A stretch of DNA of 64,000 nucleotides. It comes from CBDCLY01 sp965218715. Its GTDB lineage: Bacteria > Bacteroidota > Bacteroidia > Flavobacteriales_E > Vicingaceae. The translations under genes were made by a program, and so were the position numbers. This document shows, in pieces, positions 43,876-52,856 of the stretch (position 1 is the first letter of the stretch; each line of letters opens with the position of its first letter). The stretch covers positions 1-64,000 of the forward strand of contig CBDCLY010000002.1 in NCBI GenBank assembly GCA_965218715.1. The letters run 5' to 3'. The notes below the pieces were generated by a model that saw only the letters and a list, made by a program, of their open reading frames with translations, was not told the DNA's origin and searched no databases.

Positions 43876-46053
43876 ATGAAAAAAATAACATTCATAGCCT
43901 TAATTGCTGTATTCGTAGCATGTGGCGATAAAAAAGAAACTGCAGACGCTGAAGCAAACATGCAAGAAGCCATCAAAACTTTACCTTATCCAGAAGTAAA
44001 AAAGGACAGCATTAGCGACTCCTACTTCGGAACTGAAATTTCTGATCCATACAGATGGTTAGAAAACGATACCTCTGAAGAGACTGGTGAATGGGTGGCC
44101 GCTCAAAATAAAGTCACCTTCGATTATTTGTCACAAATCCCTTATCGTGACCAAATTGAAGATCGCTTAACCGAATTGTGGAATTATGAAAAAGTAGGCA
44201 CTCCTTTTAAACATGGAGATTATTATTTCATGTATAAAAATGATGGCATCCAAAACCAAAGTGTGCTGTATTATCAAAAAGGATTAGACGGGGAACAAAG
44301 TGTTTTATTGGATCCAAACACTCTATCTGATGATGGAACTGCTTCAATAAATGGAATGGGTTTCTCAAAAGATGGTCAATACATGGCCTATGGCATTTCA
44401 AGAGCTGGGTCCGATTGGGTTGAGATCAATGTAATGAAACTTGAAAACAAAGAAGCTTTAGACGATGTAATCAATTATGTAAAGTTTAGTGGAATTAGCT
44501 GGCAAGGAAATGGATTCTATTACAGCGCCTATGAGCCGCCAAAAGAAGGTTCTGATTATTCTGGTAAGAATGAATACCACACCGTTTATTACCATGCATT
44601 GGGTACTAGCCAAAAAGATGATAAAATCATTTACATCGATAATGAACATCCTCAACGAAATGCTGGTGCTGGTGTTACTGAAGATGAAAACTATTTAATG
44701 ATCACTACTTCAGAATCTACCAATGGAAATTCTTTAGCCATAAAAGATTTAAAATCTGATGGAGAAATCATTAGCTTGGTTGAAGGTTATGAAACCGACA
44801 ATTACATCATTGACCATTTAGGCGATGGAAAATTCTTGGGATTCACCAATTACAATGCACCAAACAATAAAGTAGTAATCATTGACATTAATGAACCTAG
44901 TCAGGACCAATGGACCGACTTCATTGCTGAGAAAGATTTTGTTTTGAGAGGAGTTACGCGAGCAGGCGACAAGATTTTTTCCTCTTACATGAAAAATGTA
45001 CAGAGTAAATTAGAAGTGTATGATTTAGAGGGAACTTATTTGTACGATATTGAATTGCCAGGCATTGGAATAGCTAGTTTCAATGGAGATAAGGAAGAGA
45101 ATACCGCTTTCTTTTCTTTTAGTTCTTACACCTATCCAACTACAATTTTCAAATACGATATCGCTGAAAACACCTCAGAGGAATATTTTAAACCAGCAAC
45201 TGCATTCAAATCTGAAGATTATGAAACAAAGCAGGTTTTCTTTAAAAGCAAAGATGGTACAGAAGTACCAATGTTCATTACTCATAAAAAAGGCATAACG
45301 CTAGATGGAAGCAATCCAACATTCTTATATGGCTATGGAGGCTTCAACATTAGCATCACTCCACGTTTTTCTGTAGTAAATACTGTCTTTCTTGAGCAAG
45401 GTGGCGTTTATGCTGTAGTTAACCTAAGAGGTGGAAGCGAATTTGGTGAAGCATGGCATAAAGCAGGATGGAGATTGAACAAACAAAATGTTTTTGACGA
45501 TTTCATTGCTGCAGCAGAACACCTCATTGCAGAGAAATATACTTCATCCGACAAACTTGCTGTTCATGGAAGAAGCAATGGTGGATTATTGGCCGGTGCA
45601 ATCATGACTCAACGACCAGATTTAATGAAGGTGGCTTTGCCTGGAGTTGGTGTTTTAGACATGTTGCGTTACCACAAGTTTACCATTGGTTGGGCTTGGG
45701 CTGGAGAATATGGCAGCAGCGAGCAAGACGAAGAAAACTTTAAAAATTTATTGAGTTATTCTCCTTTGCACAATGTAAAAGAAGGAACCTCCTACCCTGC
45801 AACTTTGGTTACTACAGCCGATCATGATGACAGAGTGGTTCCTGCACATTCATTTAAGTTCATTTCTGAATTACAGGCCAAGCATGCGGGAGATAACCCT
45901 GTTATGATTCGGGTAGACGTTGATGCTGGACATGGGGCAGGAAAACCAACTGCCAAGGTAATTGAAGAGTGGGCTGATGTATGGAGTTTCGTATTGTGGA
46001 ACTTAAATGCAGATGTAAACTTTGAAGAAGACAATCAAAGCGCAGAAAAATAA
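43876..46053 (+). CDS. Prolyl oligopeptidase family serine peptidase (S9A), lipoprotein
   Basis: From ATG 43876 the product has 725 residues and starts with a lipoprotein signal (MKKITFIALIAVFVACGDKK, Cys16). The propeller domain follows SDPYRWLENDTSEE near residue 57. The peptidase domain holds the Ser in GRSNGGLLAGA, the Asp in TADHDDRVVPAHSFKF and the His in DAGHGAGKP, and GGYGGFNIS plus NLRGGSEFGEAWHKAG are family-typical. S9A enzymes cleave short proline-containing peptides. Lipidation would place it in the periplasm or outer membrane, suiting peptide breakdown. The longer reading from TTG 43855 would spoil the lipoprotein signal and overlaps the promoter box. Confidence 0.94.
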   Translation: MKKITFIALIAVFVACGDKKETADAEANMQEAIKTLPYPEVKKDSISDSYFGTEISDPYRWLENDTSEETGEWVAAQNKVTFDYLSQIPYRDQIEDRLTELWNYEKVGTPFKHGDYYFMYKNDGIQNQSVLYYQKGLDGEQSVLLDPNTLSDDGTASINGMGFSKDGQYMAYGISRAGSDWVEINVMKLENKEALDDVINYVKFSGISWQGNGFYYSAYEPPKEGSDYSGKNEYHTVYYHALGTSQKDDKIIYIDNEHPQRNAGAGVTEDENYLMITTSESTNGNSLAIKDLKSDGEIISLVEGYETDNYIIDHLGDGKFLGFTNYNAPNNKVVIIDINEPSQDQWTDFIAEKDFVLRGVTRAGDKIFSSYMKNVQSKLEVYDLEGTYLYDIELPGIGIASFNGDKEENTAFFSFSSYTYPTTIFKYDIAENTSEEYFKPATAFKSEDYETKQVFFKSKDGTEVPMFITHKKGITLDGSNPTFLYGYGGFNISITPRFSVVNTVFLEQGGVYAVVNLRGGSEFGEAWHKAGWRLNKQNVFDDFIAAAEHLIAEKYTSSDKLAVHGRSNGGLLAGAIMTQRPDLMKVALPGVGVLDMLRYHKFTIGWAWAGEYGSSEQDEENFKNLLSYSPLHNVKEGTSYPATLVTTADHDDRVVPAHSFKFISELQAKHAGDNPVMIRVDVDAGHGAGKPTAKVIEEWADVWSFVLWNLNADVNFEEDNQSAEK

Positions 46054-46066
46054 TTTAACACCTTAT

Positions 46067-46105
46067 ATCACCGGCTAAGTTTCTTCTTGGCCAGTGATTT
46101 TTTTT
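46067..46105 (+). terminator. Terminator-like hairpin whose T-tract touches the next start codon
   Basis: ATCACCGGC (46067-46075) pairs with GCCAGTGAT (46090-46098) with one mismatch around a 14-base loop. A T8 run to 46105 follows, and then directly the ATG of the TonB-type receptor at 46106. It would terminate the oligopeptidase transcript. It leaves no room for a separate promoter, so it may act as an attenuator for the downstream genes. Confidence 0.7.
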
Positions 46106-48529
46106 ATGAAAAAGTCTCTATTTCTCTTCATTGGTTTTCTCTTCATTCAATTTGCTTATTCTCAGGAAAGACCTGCTAGAAAAGGAAATGGAGAAGGTGC
46201 ACCAAAAGCAATCGGACAATTAAGCAATGAAGCGAATGAGGCCATTCCCTTTGCTAACATTGCGGTTTACAAAAGCTCAGATTCTAGTTTGGTAAAAGGC
46301 ACTAGTTCTGATGAGAATGGAAAATTTAGCATACCGCTTAGGCCCGGAAATTATTTTTTCCTTTTCAGCTTCCTTTCCTATGAGAAAAAATATACTTCAG
46401 CCATAGTACTAGGTAGAAATGGAGCAGATTTAGGTAACATCACCCTTAAACCAAGCGCTGTTGCTTTAGATGCAGTTGAAGTTCAAGCGGAAAGAAGTCA
46501 GGTAGAATTGAAACTGGATAAACGTGTATTCAATGTTGGAAAAGATTTATCCAATGCCGGTGCCAATGCCGCTGAAATTCTTGACAATGTGCCATCCGTT
46601 TCTGTAGACATCGAAGGAAACATTAGTTTAAGAGGTAGCGAAAATGTACGAGTCTTAATCAATGGTAAGCCCTCGGCAATTACTGGCGGAAGTACTGCAG
46701 ATGTGCTAAGGCAGTTTCAAGGCAGCATGATTGATCGTGTAGAAGTAATTACCAATCCATCTGCACGATACGATGCTGAAGGAGAAGCTGGCATCATTAA
46801 CATTGTTCTAAAGAAGGAGAAAAGAAAAGGAGTGAATGGAAGCATAGAAGCTGTTGCTGGCTATCCTGATAATTATAGGCTTTCTTACAACCTTAATTTT
46901 AGACGAGAAAAGTTCAATTTCTTTACAAGTTTCGGAATTGGATACCGTGACTCTCCAGGCCTTGGAGAAAACTATCAAGTTTTTCAAAATGCCGATACCG
47001 CTTATCAATATGAAAGCGAGAGTGAACGCTCTAGAGCAAATGTGAATCAAAACATCCGCCTGGGTGCCGATTTCTACTTGAACGAAAAGAACAGCATAAC
47101 CCTCTCCGGATTGTATCGCTATTCCGATGAAAAAAACACTGCTTTATTGACTTATCGCGACTTGTTCTCTAATGGGGAATTGTTTCAATACGTTGAAAGA
47201 AAAGACATAGAAGATGAATATGACAATACCTTCCAAACTTCTTTGCAATACGTGAAGAAATTTAAAAAGAAGGATCAAAAATTCACCATTGATCTTCAAT
47301 GGGGGGAAAGCAATGATTTAGAAAAATCGAATATTCAGGAACAGAATTTTCAGTTTGATAGAAACCTCATTCAAAAAACTAGAAATGTTGAAGCCAATCG
47401 CAACTATTTAGTGCAGAGTGATTTCATTCTCCCCTATAAAAAAGACGGAAAATTTGAAACTGGGATTAGACTAAGCATCAGAGAAATGGGCAATGATTAT
47501 AAGGTTGAACAATTGAATCAGGCTGGTGAATTTCAAATCTTACCACAGTTTTTCAATGACTTTAAGTACTCAGAGAACATCTATGCTTCTTATGTGATGT
47601 TTGGCAATAAAGTCAAGAAGTTTTCTTATCAATTGGGCCTTAGAGCTGAACTTTCTGATATCGCAACTGAATTGAAAAGAACCGGCGAAAAGAATTCTTG
47701 GAATTACGATAACCTATTCCCTTCAGCACATTTCTCCTATGAATTTAAGAACAAAGACAATGTTCAATTGAGTTATAGCAGAAGGATAAACCGACCCAAT
47801 TTTAGGTACCTCCTCCCCTTTCAAACCTTTAGCGATCAGAGAAATCTTTGGTCGGGTAATCCAGAATTACAACCAGAGTTTACCAATTCTTATGAATTGG
47901 GTTATTTGAAATACATGGAGAAAGGTTCATTGTTTAGCAGCATTTATTACCGCCATAGAACTGGAGTAATCAGCAGAATTACCACTACAGATGCTCTTGG
48001 TTTTACCAGAAGATTGCCCGCAAATCTGAGCGTACAACACAATTTAGGATTTGAGTTTAATGGTCAGTATAAATTCAATAAAAACACCAACCTTAACGCT
48101 AGTTTCAATTTCTTTAGGTCGATGACGGAGGGTTCCTACCAAGGCATCAATCTAAACGCTAACATTTACAGTTGGACGAGCAGAATGACTTTTAAAACAG
48201 CCATATTACCTAAGGTCGATTTCCAATCTTCCATCATGTATAGAGCGCCACAGAAAACAGGACAAGGAGAAAGAAAATCACTCTATTCCATTGATTTAGC
48301 TTTAGCAAAAGATGTTCTAAAAGGAAAAGGAACACTTGTAGCAAGTGTAAGGGACTTATTGAATTCTAGAAAAAGAAGAGGCATAACGCAAACTGAAGAA
48401 TTGTATAGTGAATCTGAATTTCAGTGGAGGGCAAGACAATTTTTATTGAGCTTCACCTATCGAATAAATCAAAAAAAGCGCCGCACTGGAGGCAATCGAT
48501 CTGGATTTGATGGCGGAGAAGAATTTTAA
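46106..48529 (+). CDS. TonB-dependent-receptor-like outer-membrane protein (OMP beta-barrel family 3)
   Basis: This is an 807-residue protein from ATG 46106; a GTG at 46094 lies inside the hairpin and is unlikely. It has a Sec signal cut after YSQ, and a carboxypeptidase-regulatory-like domain at about residues 35-125 (ANIAVYKSSDSSLVKGTSSDENGKFSI). A plug-like domain at about 135-240 has RVFNVGKDLSNAGANAAEIL, then GNISLRGSENVRVLINGKPS, NPSARYDAEGEAGIINIVLKK. A barrel ending FLLSFTYRINQKKRR follows, with a basic Gly-rich tail. This is the OMP_b-brl_3 type, common in Bacteroidota, with unknown cargo. The SGNH esterase starts 1 bp after its stop. Confidence 0.9.
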   Translation: MKKSLFLFIGFLFIQFAYSQERPARKGNGEGAPKAIGQLSNEANEAIPFANIAVYKSSDSSLVKGTSSDENGKFSIPLRPGNYFFLFSFLSYEKKYTSAIVLGRNGADLGNITLKPSAVALDAVEVQAERSQVELKLDKRVFNVGKDLSNAGANAAEILDNVPSVSVDIEGNISLRGSENVRVLINGKPSAITGGSTADVLRQFQGSMIDRVEVITNPSARYDAEGEAGIINIVLKKEKRKGVNGSIEAVAGYPDNYRLSYNLNFRREKFNFFTSFGIGYRDSPGLGENYQVFQNADTAYQYESESERSRANVNQNIRLGADFYLNEKNSITLSGLYRYSDEKNTALLTYRDLFSNGELFQYVERKDIEDEYDNTFQTSLQYVKKFKKKDQKFTIDLQWGESNDLEKSNIQEQNFQFDRNLIQKTRNVEANRNYLVQSDFILPYKKDGKFETGIRLSIREMGNDYKVEQLNQAGEFQILPQFFNDFKYSENIYASYVMFGNKVKKFSYQLGLRAELSDIATELKRTGEKNSWNYDNLFPSAHFSYEFKNKDNVQLSYSRRINRPNFRYLLPFQTFSDQRNLWSGNPELQPEFTNSYELGYLKYMEKGSLFSSIYYRHRTGVISRITTTDALGFTRRLPANLSVQHNLGFEFNGQYKFNKNTNLNASFNFFRSMTEGSYQGINLNANIYSWTSRMTFKTAILPKVDFQSSIMYRAPQKTGQGERKSLYSIDLALAKDVLKGKGTLVASVRDLLNSRKRRGITQTEELYSESEFQWRARQFLLSFTYRINQKKRRTGGNRSGFDGGEEF

Positions 48530-48530
48530 C

Positions 48531-49214
48531 ATGAAAGCAATCATTCGTTCCATACTAATTTCCTTTGCAGCGTTGATATCACTTGAATCTTATGCTCAAG
48601 AGATGAACAAAAATTTAAGTTTTCTGGCATTGGGAGATTCTTACACCATTGGAGAATCTGTTGAAGTGAGCAAGCGCTGGCCGAATCAACTGGCGCAACA
48701 ACTGCAAGAAAAGGGCATTGCACTTGAACCTGTAAAAATCATCGCAAAAACAGGTTGGAGAAGTGATCAATTGATTGAAGCCATCAAAAAGGACAAGGAT
48801 TTAAAGAAGTACGACTTGGTTTCTCTATTGATTGGAGTCAACAACCAGTACCAATCTGCCAACTTTGAAACTTTTAAAAAGGACTTCGAGGAATTGTTAA
48901 GTACCGCTACTGAATTGTCGAATAATGGCAAAGATGGTGTATTTGTTTTAAGTATTCCAGATTATGGACAAACGCCATTTGGCGCAAGCAAAGCGGAACA
49001 GATAGCAAAGGAGTTGGACCAATACAATGCTTGGAGTCAGAGTAAATGCGAAGAAATAGGCATTGCCTATTATTCGATAACGGCCATTAGTAGGAGAGCG
49101 AAGGAACAAGCCAACTTGGTGGCCAAAGACCAACTCCATCCTAGTGCCATCATGTATGAAAAATGGTGCGACAAGATCTTAACACCGATTTTAGAAAAGC
49201 TAAAGCATTTTTAA
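48531..49214 (+). CDS. SGNH/GDSL hydrolase (esterase), secreted
   Basis: This 227-residue protein from ATG 48531 has a Sec signal peptide (cut after SYAQ, near residue 23). Block I is LALGDSYTIGESV (catalytic Ser), block III is GVNNQYQ, and block V is KDQLHPSAIMYEKW, with the Asp and His of the triad. Family members are esterases or carbohydrate acetylesterases. Because it is exported and follows an outer-membrane receptor gene by 1 bp, action on an imported or surface substrate is plausible. The upstream in-frame start at 48507 would overlap the receptor gene and destroy the signal peptide. Confidence 0.9.
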   Translation: MKAIIRSILISFAALISLESYAQEMNKNLSFLALGDSYTIGESVEVSKRWPNQLAQQLQEKGIALEPVKIIAKTGWRSDQLIEAIKKDKDLKKYDLVSLLIGVNNQYQSANFETFKKDFEELLSTATELSNNGKDGVFVLSIPDYGQTPFGASKAEQIAKELDQYNAWSQSKCEEIGIAYYSITAISRRAKEQANLVAKDQLHPSAIMYEKWCDKILTPILEKLKHF

Positions 49215-49238
49215 AAATTCTTGAAGCATTTGAGCTTC

Positions 49239-49269
49239 TTGACTATACTTCTAATTATCATTAACTTCG
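49239..49269 (+). promoter_or_regulatory. Candidate promoter of mtaB (TTG, 20 bp, TAACTTCG)
   Basis: TTG at 49239-49241 and TAACTTCG at 49262-49269 fit the Bacteroidota -33/-7 pair with a 20-base spacer and one mismatch in the -7 box. Only seven bases separate it from the mtaB ATG at 49277. Confidence 0.45.
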
Positions 49270-49276
49270 CGGCCCC

Positions 49277-50596
49277 ATGAAGCACTCCAACACCGTTTCA
49301 TTTTATACCCTAGGTTGCAAATTGAATTTTTCAGAAACATCTGGCATTGCCAGACAATTTGAAGAAGAAGGATATGCTAGGATAGATTTTAAGGAAGGTG
49401 CAGATATTGTTGTTGTAAATACCTGCTCTGTTACTGAGCAAGCCGATAAGAAATGCCGACAAATTGTGAAGCAGGCCAGACGTTACAGTCCAAACTGTTT
49501 CATTGCGGTAATTGGCTGCTATGCTCAACTGAAACCAGATGAGATTGCCAATATCGATGGAGTTAATATCGTATTGGGTGCTCAGGAAAAGTTCAAATTA
49601 TTGGAGCACATCGCTGCTTGGAATCCAAATGAAACGGAAACTAAAGTTGTTCGTGAACACATTAAGATCACCAAGGAATTTGTTCCCTCCTTCTCCTCCA
49701 ACGACAGAACAAGATCATTTTTAAAAGTTCAGGATGGCTGCGATTATTTCTGTTCATTTTGCACCATTCCTTTGGCAAGAGGAAGAAGCAGAAGCAATTC
49801 AATTGAGGCAACATTAAAAACAGCAGAAGAAGCTTTGGATAGTGGGGCAAAAGAAATTGTATTTACCGGAGTTAACATTGGTGATTTTGGCAAAGGAAGT
49901 GAAGAGAATTTTTTAGACCTGATTACAGCAATGGATCAAATTCCTGGGAATTGGAGAGGAAGAATTTCATCCATTGAACCAGATTTGCTGCACAACGACA
50001 TCATTGATTTTGTGGCCAATTCCAATCACTTTGCTCCGCACTTTCACATTCCTCTCCAATCGGGTTCCGATTCAATATTGGAATCGATGAGAAGAAAATA
50101 CACTGTTGCTACTTATAAAAGTCGTGTTGAGAAAATAAAAGAGCTTATGCCCAATGCCTGCATTGGTGCAGACGTAATTGTTGGTTATCCTGGCGAAACG
50201 GAGGCAATATTTTTAGAAACCGTAGAGTTATTAAAAGAATTGCCCATCTCCTATTTACATGTGTTTACTTATTCTGAGCGAGCCAACACAGTTGCGCCTC
50301 GAAAAGAAGGAAGCATTCCAATGGAAATAAGAAGAGAGCGAAGTAAACAGCTTCAAATTTTGTCAGCCAAGAAAAAACGCTATTTTTACGAACAACAAAT
50401 CAAAAGCACCAATACTGTGCTTCTTGAAGCAGAAGAAAATAATGGTGAGATGTATGGTTTCACCGAAAATTACCTAAAGGTTAAAATGCAATACCAACCT
50501 GAATGGGAAAATCAATTTAAACAAGTTGTCGTCAAATCTGTTAATACAGATGGAAGCATGGCAGCTGAATTATTAGTAGATGAAATGGTAGCTTAG
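49277..50596 (+). CDS. mtaB: tRNA t6A37 methylthiotransferase MtaB
   Basis: This 439-residue radical-SAM enzyme converts t6A37 of certain tRNAs to ms2t6A. Residues 1-125 are the MTTase N-terminal domain, with Cys in TLGCKLN, NTCSVTEQADKKC and IGCYAQL (second Fe-S cluster). The radical-SAM CxxxCxxC is CDYFCSFCTIP near residue 155. GRISSIEPDLL, HIPLQSGSDSILESMRRKYT and DVIVGYPGET match the MtaB/TIGR01579 group, and not MiaB or RimO. Length is typical. It is followed 23 bp later by a small basic protein gene. Confidence 0.94.
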   Translation: MKHSNTVSFYTLGCKLNFSETSGIARQFEEEGYARIDFKEGADIVVVNTCSVTEQADKKCRQIVKQARRYSPNCFIAVIGCYAQLKPDEIANIDGVNIVLGAQEKFKLLEHIAAWNPNETETKVVREHIKITKEFVPSFSSNDRTRSFLKVQDGCDYFCSFCTIPLARGRSRSNSIEATLKTAEEALDSGAKEIVFTGVNIGDFGKGSEENFLDLITAMDQIPGNWRGRISSIEPDLLHNDIIDFVANSNHFAPHFHIPLQSGSDSILESMRRKYTVATYKSRVEKIKELMPNACIGADVIVGYPGETEAIFLETVELLKELPISYLHVFTYSERANTVAPRKEGSIPMEIRRERSKQLQILSAKKKRYFYEQQIKSTNTVLLEAEENNGEMYGFTENYLKVKMQYQPEWENQFKQVVVKSVNTDGSMAAELLVDEMVA

Positions 50597-50619
50597 CTAC
50601 ACAATAAAAAAAGAAAACT

Positions 50620-50844
50620 ATGGGAAGACCATCAACAAAACCCAAAAAATTAAAAGACGGATTTTATTTAGAAGTTAAAAATCAAGGTGCCAAATCTGGT
50701 ATCAAGATTAGAAGAGATACTTATGAAGAGCTAATGCTCGCCAAAAAGGATTTCGAAAGAACTAAAGAAGTCAAAGTCTTGGGTGAGATGAAAAGTGACA
50801 AATGGGTCACAGATAAATCAAAAGCAAAATCAAAAGGGAAGTAA
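50620..50844 (+). CDS. Small basic protein of unknown function (74 residues)
   Basis: This is a Lys/Arg-rich protein with MGRPSTKPKKLKDGFYLEV at its start, KIRRDTYEELMLAKKDFERT in the middle and a very basic tail (KSKAKSKGK). The opening resembles short conserved Bacteroidota proteins annotated as hypothetical; a nucleic-acid or ribosome association is possible from charge alone. A good A-rich start region (AAAAAAAGAAAACT ATG) and good codon use support it as real. The stop TAA lies in the loop of the terminator at 50832-50857. Confidence 0.75.
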   Translation: MGRPSTKPKKLKDGFYLEVKNQGAKSGIKIRRDTYEELMLAKKDFERTKEVKVLGEMKSDKWVTDKSKAKSKGK

Positions 50845-50857
50845 TTCCCTTTTTTTT
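50832..50857. terminator. Bidirectional terminator between convergent genes
   Basis: AAAAGGGAA (50832-50840) pairs with TTCCCTTTT (50845-50853) around a GTAA loop, followed by T4. The plus-strand gene's TAA stop is inside the loop, and the minus-strand gene's stop overlaps the T-tract. The A/T symmetry lets it serve both directions. Confidence 0.85.
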
Positions 50858-51902
50858 ATGCCTCATCCCAATTAACTACAACACCTGCAGAGACAGGTTT
50901 CCCTATGCAGGTAAGGACATAACCTTCATCTATTTCATCCTGCGCTAAACCAAAATTGTTTTCCATTTCCACTTCGCCAGACATCACTTTGGCCCTGCAT
51001 GAAGTGCAAACACCAGACTGACAAGAAAAAGGCGGATCAATCCCAATTCGCTCACCAGCCTCAAGAAAGGTTTCATTCGGCTTCATTGTAGCCTGAAATT
51101 CTTCATCATCAATAACCAAGGTAACCTCCATAGGATCTGAAGAACCTGAAGTCGACGAAGTTTCACTTTTAACACTATCGTTAGCATTGCTGGATTCAGG
51201 ATTTGCAAAATATTCAAAATGCACTTGACTAGATGGAATGGCTTGAGCTTCTGCACCTTCTCTTACATTGGATATCATTCCCTCAGGGCCACAAACATAA
51301 ACATGTGCTGAGCTTTCTTTTGCTAGCTTCAACTCTTCATTGATGCGTTCTGAATTTAATCTGTTTCCTTCAGTACTTAAATAATTTTGCCAGGAGAATT
51401 GAGAATATTTCTCAGCCAATTCATTCAAGTCGTTCTTAAAAATGGTGGATGCTTCAGATTTATTACAATAGATCAATTTTACATTTGGCCAAGCCTCATT
51501 CAATGCTGTTTTCAAAATTGAGATGATTGGAGTTATTCCACTTCCTGCTGCAAAAAGCAGTAAATCACTTTTTTCATTTCCGAGAACAAACCTGCCCTCC
51601 GCTTGAAAAATTTGCAATCGATCGCTTTCCTTTACTTGTTTGCAAAGAAAACCTGACATTCTTCCGCCCTCTACTTCCTTTACCGTAATGGTAGGGTCAT
51701 TTCCCTCGAATGGAGATGATGAAAAAGAATAAGCTCTTCTTATCTTTTCTCCATTTAACAATGTTTCTACACTAAGGTATTGTCCAGATTGATAATTGAA
51801 CAATTCTTTGTGTTCTCCTCCAATTTCAAAACTGATGCTAACTGCGTTTTCAGTTTCTCGCTTTATTTTGCTTACTCTTAACTCACTAGATTGCTGTGCC
51901 AT
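50856..51902 (-). CDS. Ferredoxin-type flavin reductase (PaaE/Hmp-like FNR with C-terminal 2Fe-2S domain)
   Basis: This 348-residue three-domain oxidoreductase has an FAD-binding FNR domain at residues 1-105 (YQSGQYLSVE, RRAYSFSSSP). An NAD(P)-binding domain covers about 110-225 (LLLFAAGSGITPIISIL, VYVCGPEGMI). A plant-type ferredoxin at about 262-348 has CQSGVCTSC and a later Cys in LTCIGKP. A Ser-rich linker (SVKSETSSTSGSSD) joins the last two. It passes electrons from NAD(P)H through FAD to the 2Fe-2S centre and a partner oxygenase or hydroxylase. PaaE is the nearest named relative, but no phenylacetate genes are here, so the partner is unknown. It is 9 bp after purC. Confidence 0.88.
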   Translation of the reverse strand: MAQQSSELRVSKIKRETENAVSISFEIGGEHKELFNYQSGQYLSVETLLNGEKIRRAYSFSSSPFEGNDPTITVKEVEGGRMSGFLCKQVKESDRLQIFQAEGRFVLGNEKSDLLLFAAGSGITPIISILKTALNEAWPNVKLIYCNKSEASTIFKNDLNELAEKYSQFSWQNYLSTEGNRLNSERINEELKLAKESSAHVYVCGPEGMISNVREGAEAQAIPSSQVHFEYFANPESSNANDSVKSETSSTSGSSDPMEVTLVIDDEEFQATMKPNETFLEAGERIGIDPPFSCQSGVCTSCRAKVMSGEVEMENNFGLAQDEIDEGYVLTCIGKPVSAGVVVNWDEA

Positions 51903-51911
51903 AATCTATTC

Positions 51912-52856
51912 TTATATTTTTTTTAATGCTGATTCAACATTGTTTTTTATTCTGTTTTCTCTTCCTTCAATTTCTTCTTTCAGGAAGGTTTTACCGGTAA
52001 TTTTTTCAAATAATTCTATGTACCGACTAGATACTCTATTCACAAATTCATTTGGCATTTCAGGCATTGTCTGTCCTTCTAAACCCTGAAAATGATTTTC
52101 AATTAACCATTCTCTTACAAATTCTTTACTCAATTGCTTTTGTTTCTCCCCTATCAATTGTCTTTCTTCATAACCCTCCAAATGAAAATACCTAGAGGAA
52201 TCTGGGGTATGAATCTCATCAATTAAGATAATTTTTCCATCTCGTTTTCCAAACTCATATTTGGTATCTACCAAGATTAATCCCTGTGCCTTGGCCATTT
52301 CTGTTCCTCTTTGAAAAAGGCTTCTAGTAAAATGCTCTAGTTGCTCATAATCCTCCTTCAACACAATTCCTTGTCGGATAATTTCCTCTCTTGAAATATC
52401 CTCATCATGCCCTTCCTCTGCTTTTGTCGCTGGAGTAATAATGGGTTCTGGAAATGGATCATTTTCCTTCATCCCTTCTGGCATCGCAACGCCACAAATC
52501 ATTCGTTTACCAGCTTTATATTCTCGCCAAGCATGTCCACTAATGTAGCCTCTGATCACCATCTCTACTTTAAATGCCTGACAGTTTAAACCAAAGGTTG
52601 CACAAGGGTCTGGCACGCCAAGCACCCAATTGGGAACAATGTCTTCTGTTGACTTTAAGAAGTAGGCAGCGATTTGATTCAAAACTTGGCCCTTAAATGG
52701 AATGCTGCAAGGTAATATGTGATCAAAAGCAGAAATTCTATCGCTTGCCACCATCACCAAGTGCTCATGATTAATGGTGTAAACATCTCTTACCTTCCCT
52801 TGATAAAACTTACTTAAACCTGTGAACTGAAATGGAGCTTCTATGGTTCTATTCAT
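51912..52856 (-). CDS. purC: Phosphoribosylaminoimidazole-succinocarboxamide synthase
   Basis: This 314-residue SAICAR synthetase of the longer, ADE1-like type typical of Bacteroidota makes SAICAR from CAIR, aspartate and ATP in purine synthesis. Motifs are YQGKVRDVYTINHEHLVMVASDRISAFDHIL at residues 15-45, VEMVIRGYISGHAWREYKAGKR near 97, ILVDTKYEFGKRDGKIILIDEIHTPDSSRY near 205-234 and the C-terminal LIENHFQG. Standard. It overlaps phoH by 8 bp and precedes the flavin reductase by 9 bp, giving a three-gene unit phoH, purC, reductase. Confidence 0.96.
   Translation of the reverse strand: MNRTIEAPFQFTGLSKFYQGKVRDVYTINHEHLVMVASDRISAFDHILPCSIPFKGQVLNQIAAYFLKSTEDIVPNWVLGVPDPCATFGLNCQAFKVEMVIRGYISGHAWREYKAGKRMICGVAMPEGMKENDPFPEPIITPATKAEEGHDEDISREEIIRQGIVLKEDYEQLEHFTRSLFQRGTEMAKAQGLILVDTKYEFGKRDGKIILIDEIHTPDSSRYFHLEGYEERQLIGEKQKQLSKEFVREWLIENHFQGLEGQTMPEMPNEFVNRVSSRYIELFEKITGKTFLKEEIEGRENRIKNNVESALKKI

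Noticed and set aside
50856..51902. Naming the reductase PaaE (phenylacetate degradation)
   Set aside because: No phenylacetyl-CoA epoxidase genes are near; the domain order alone is shared by several reductase types.
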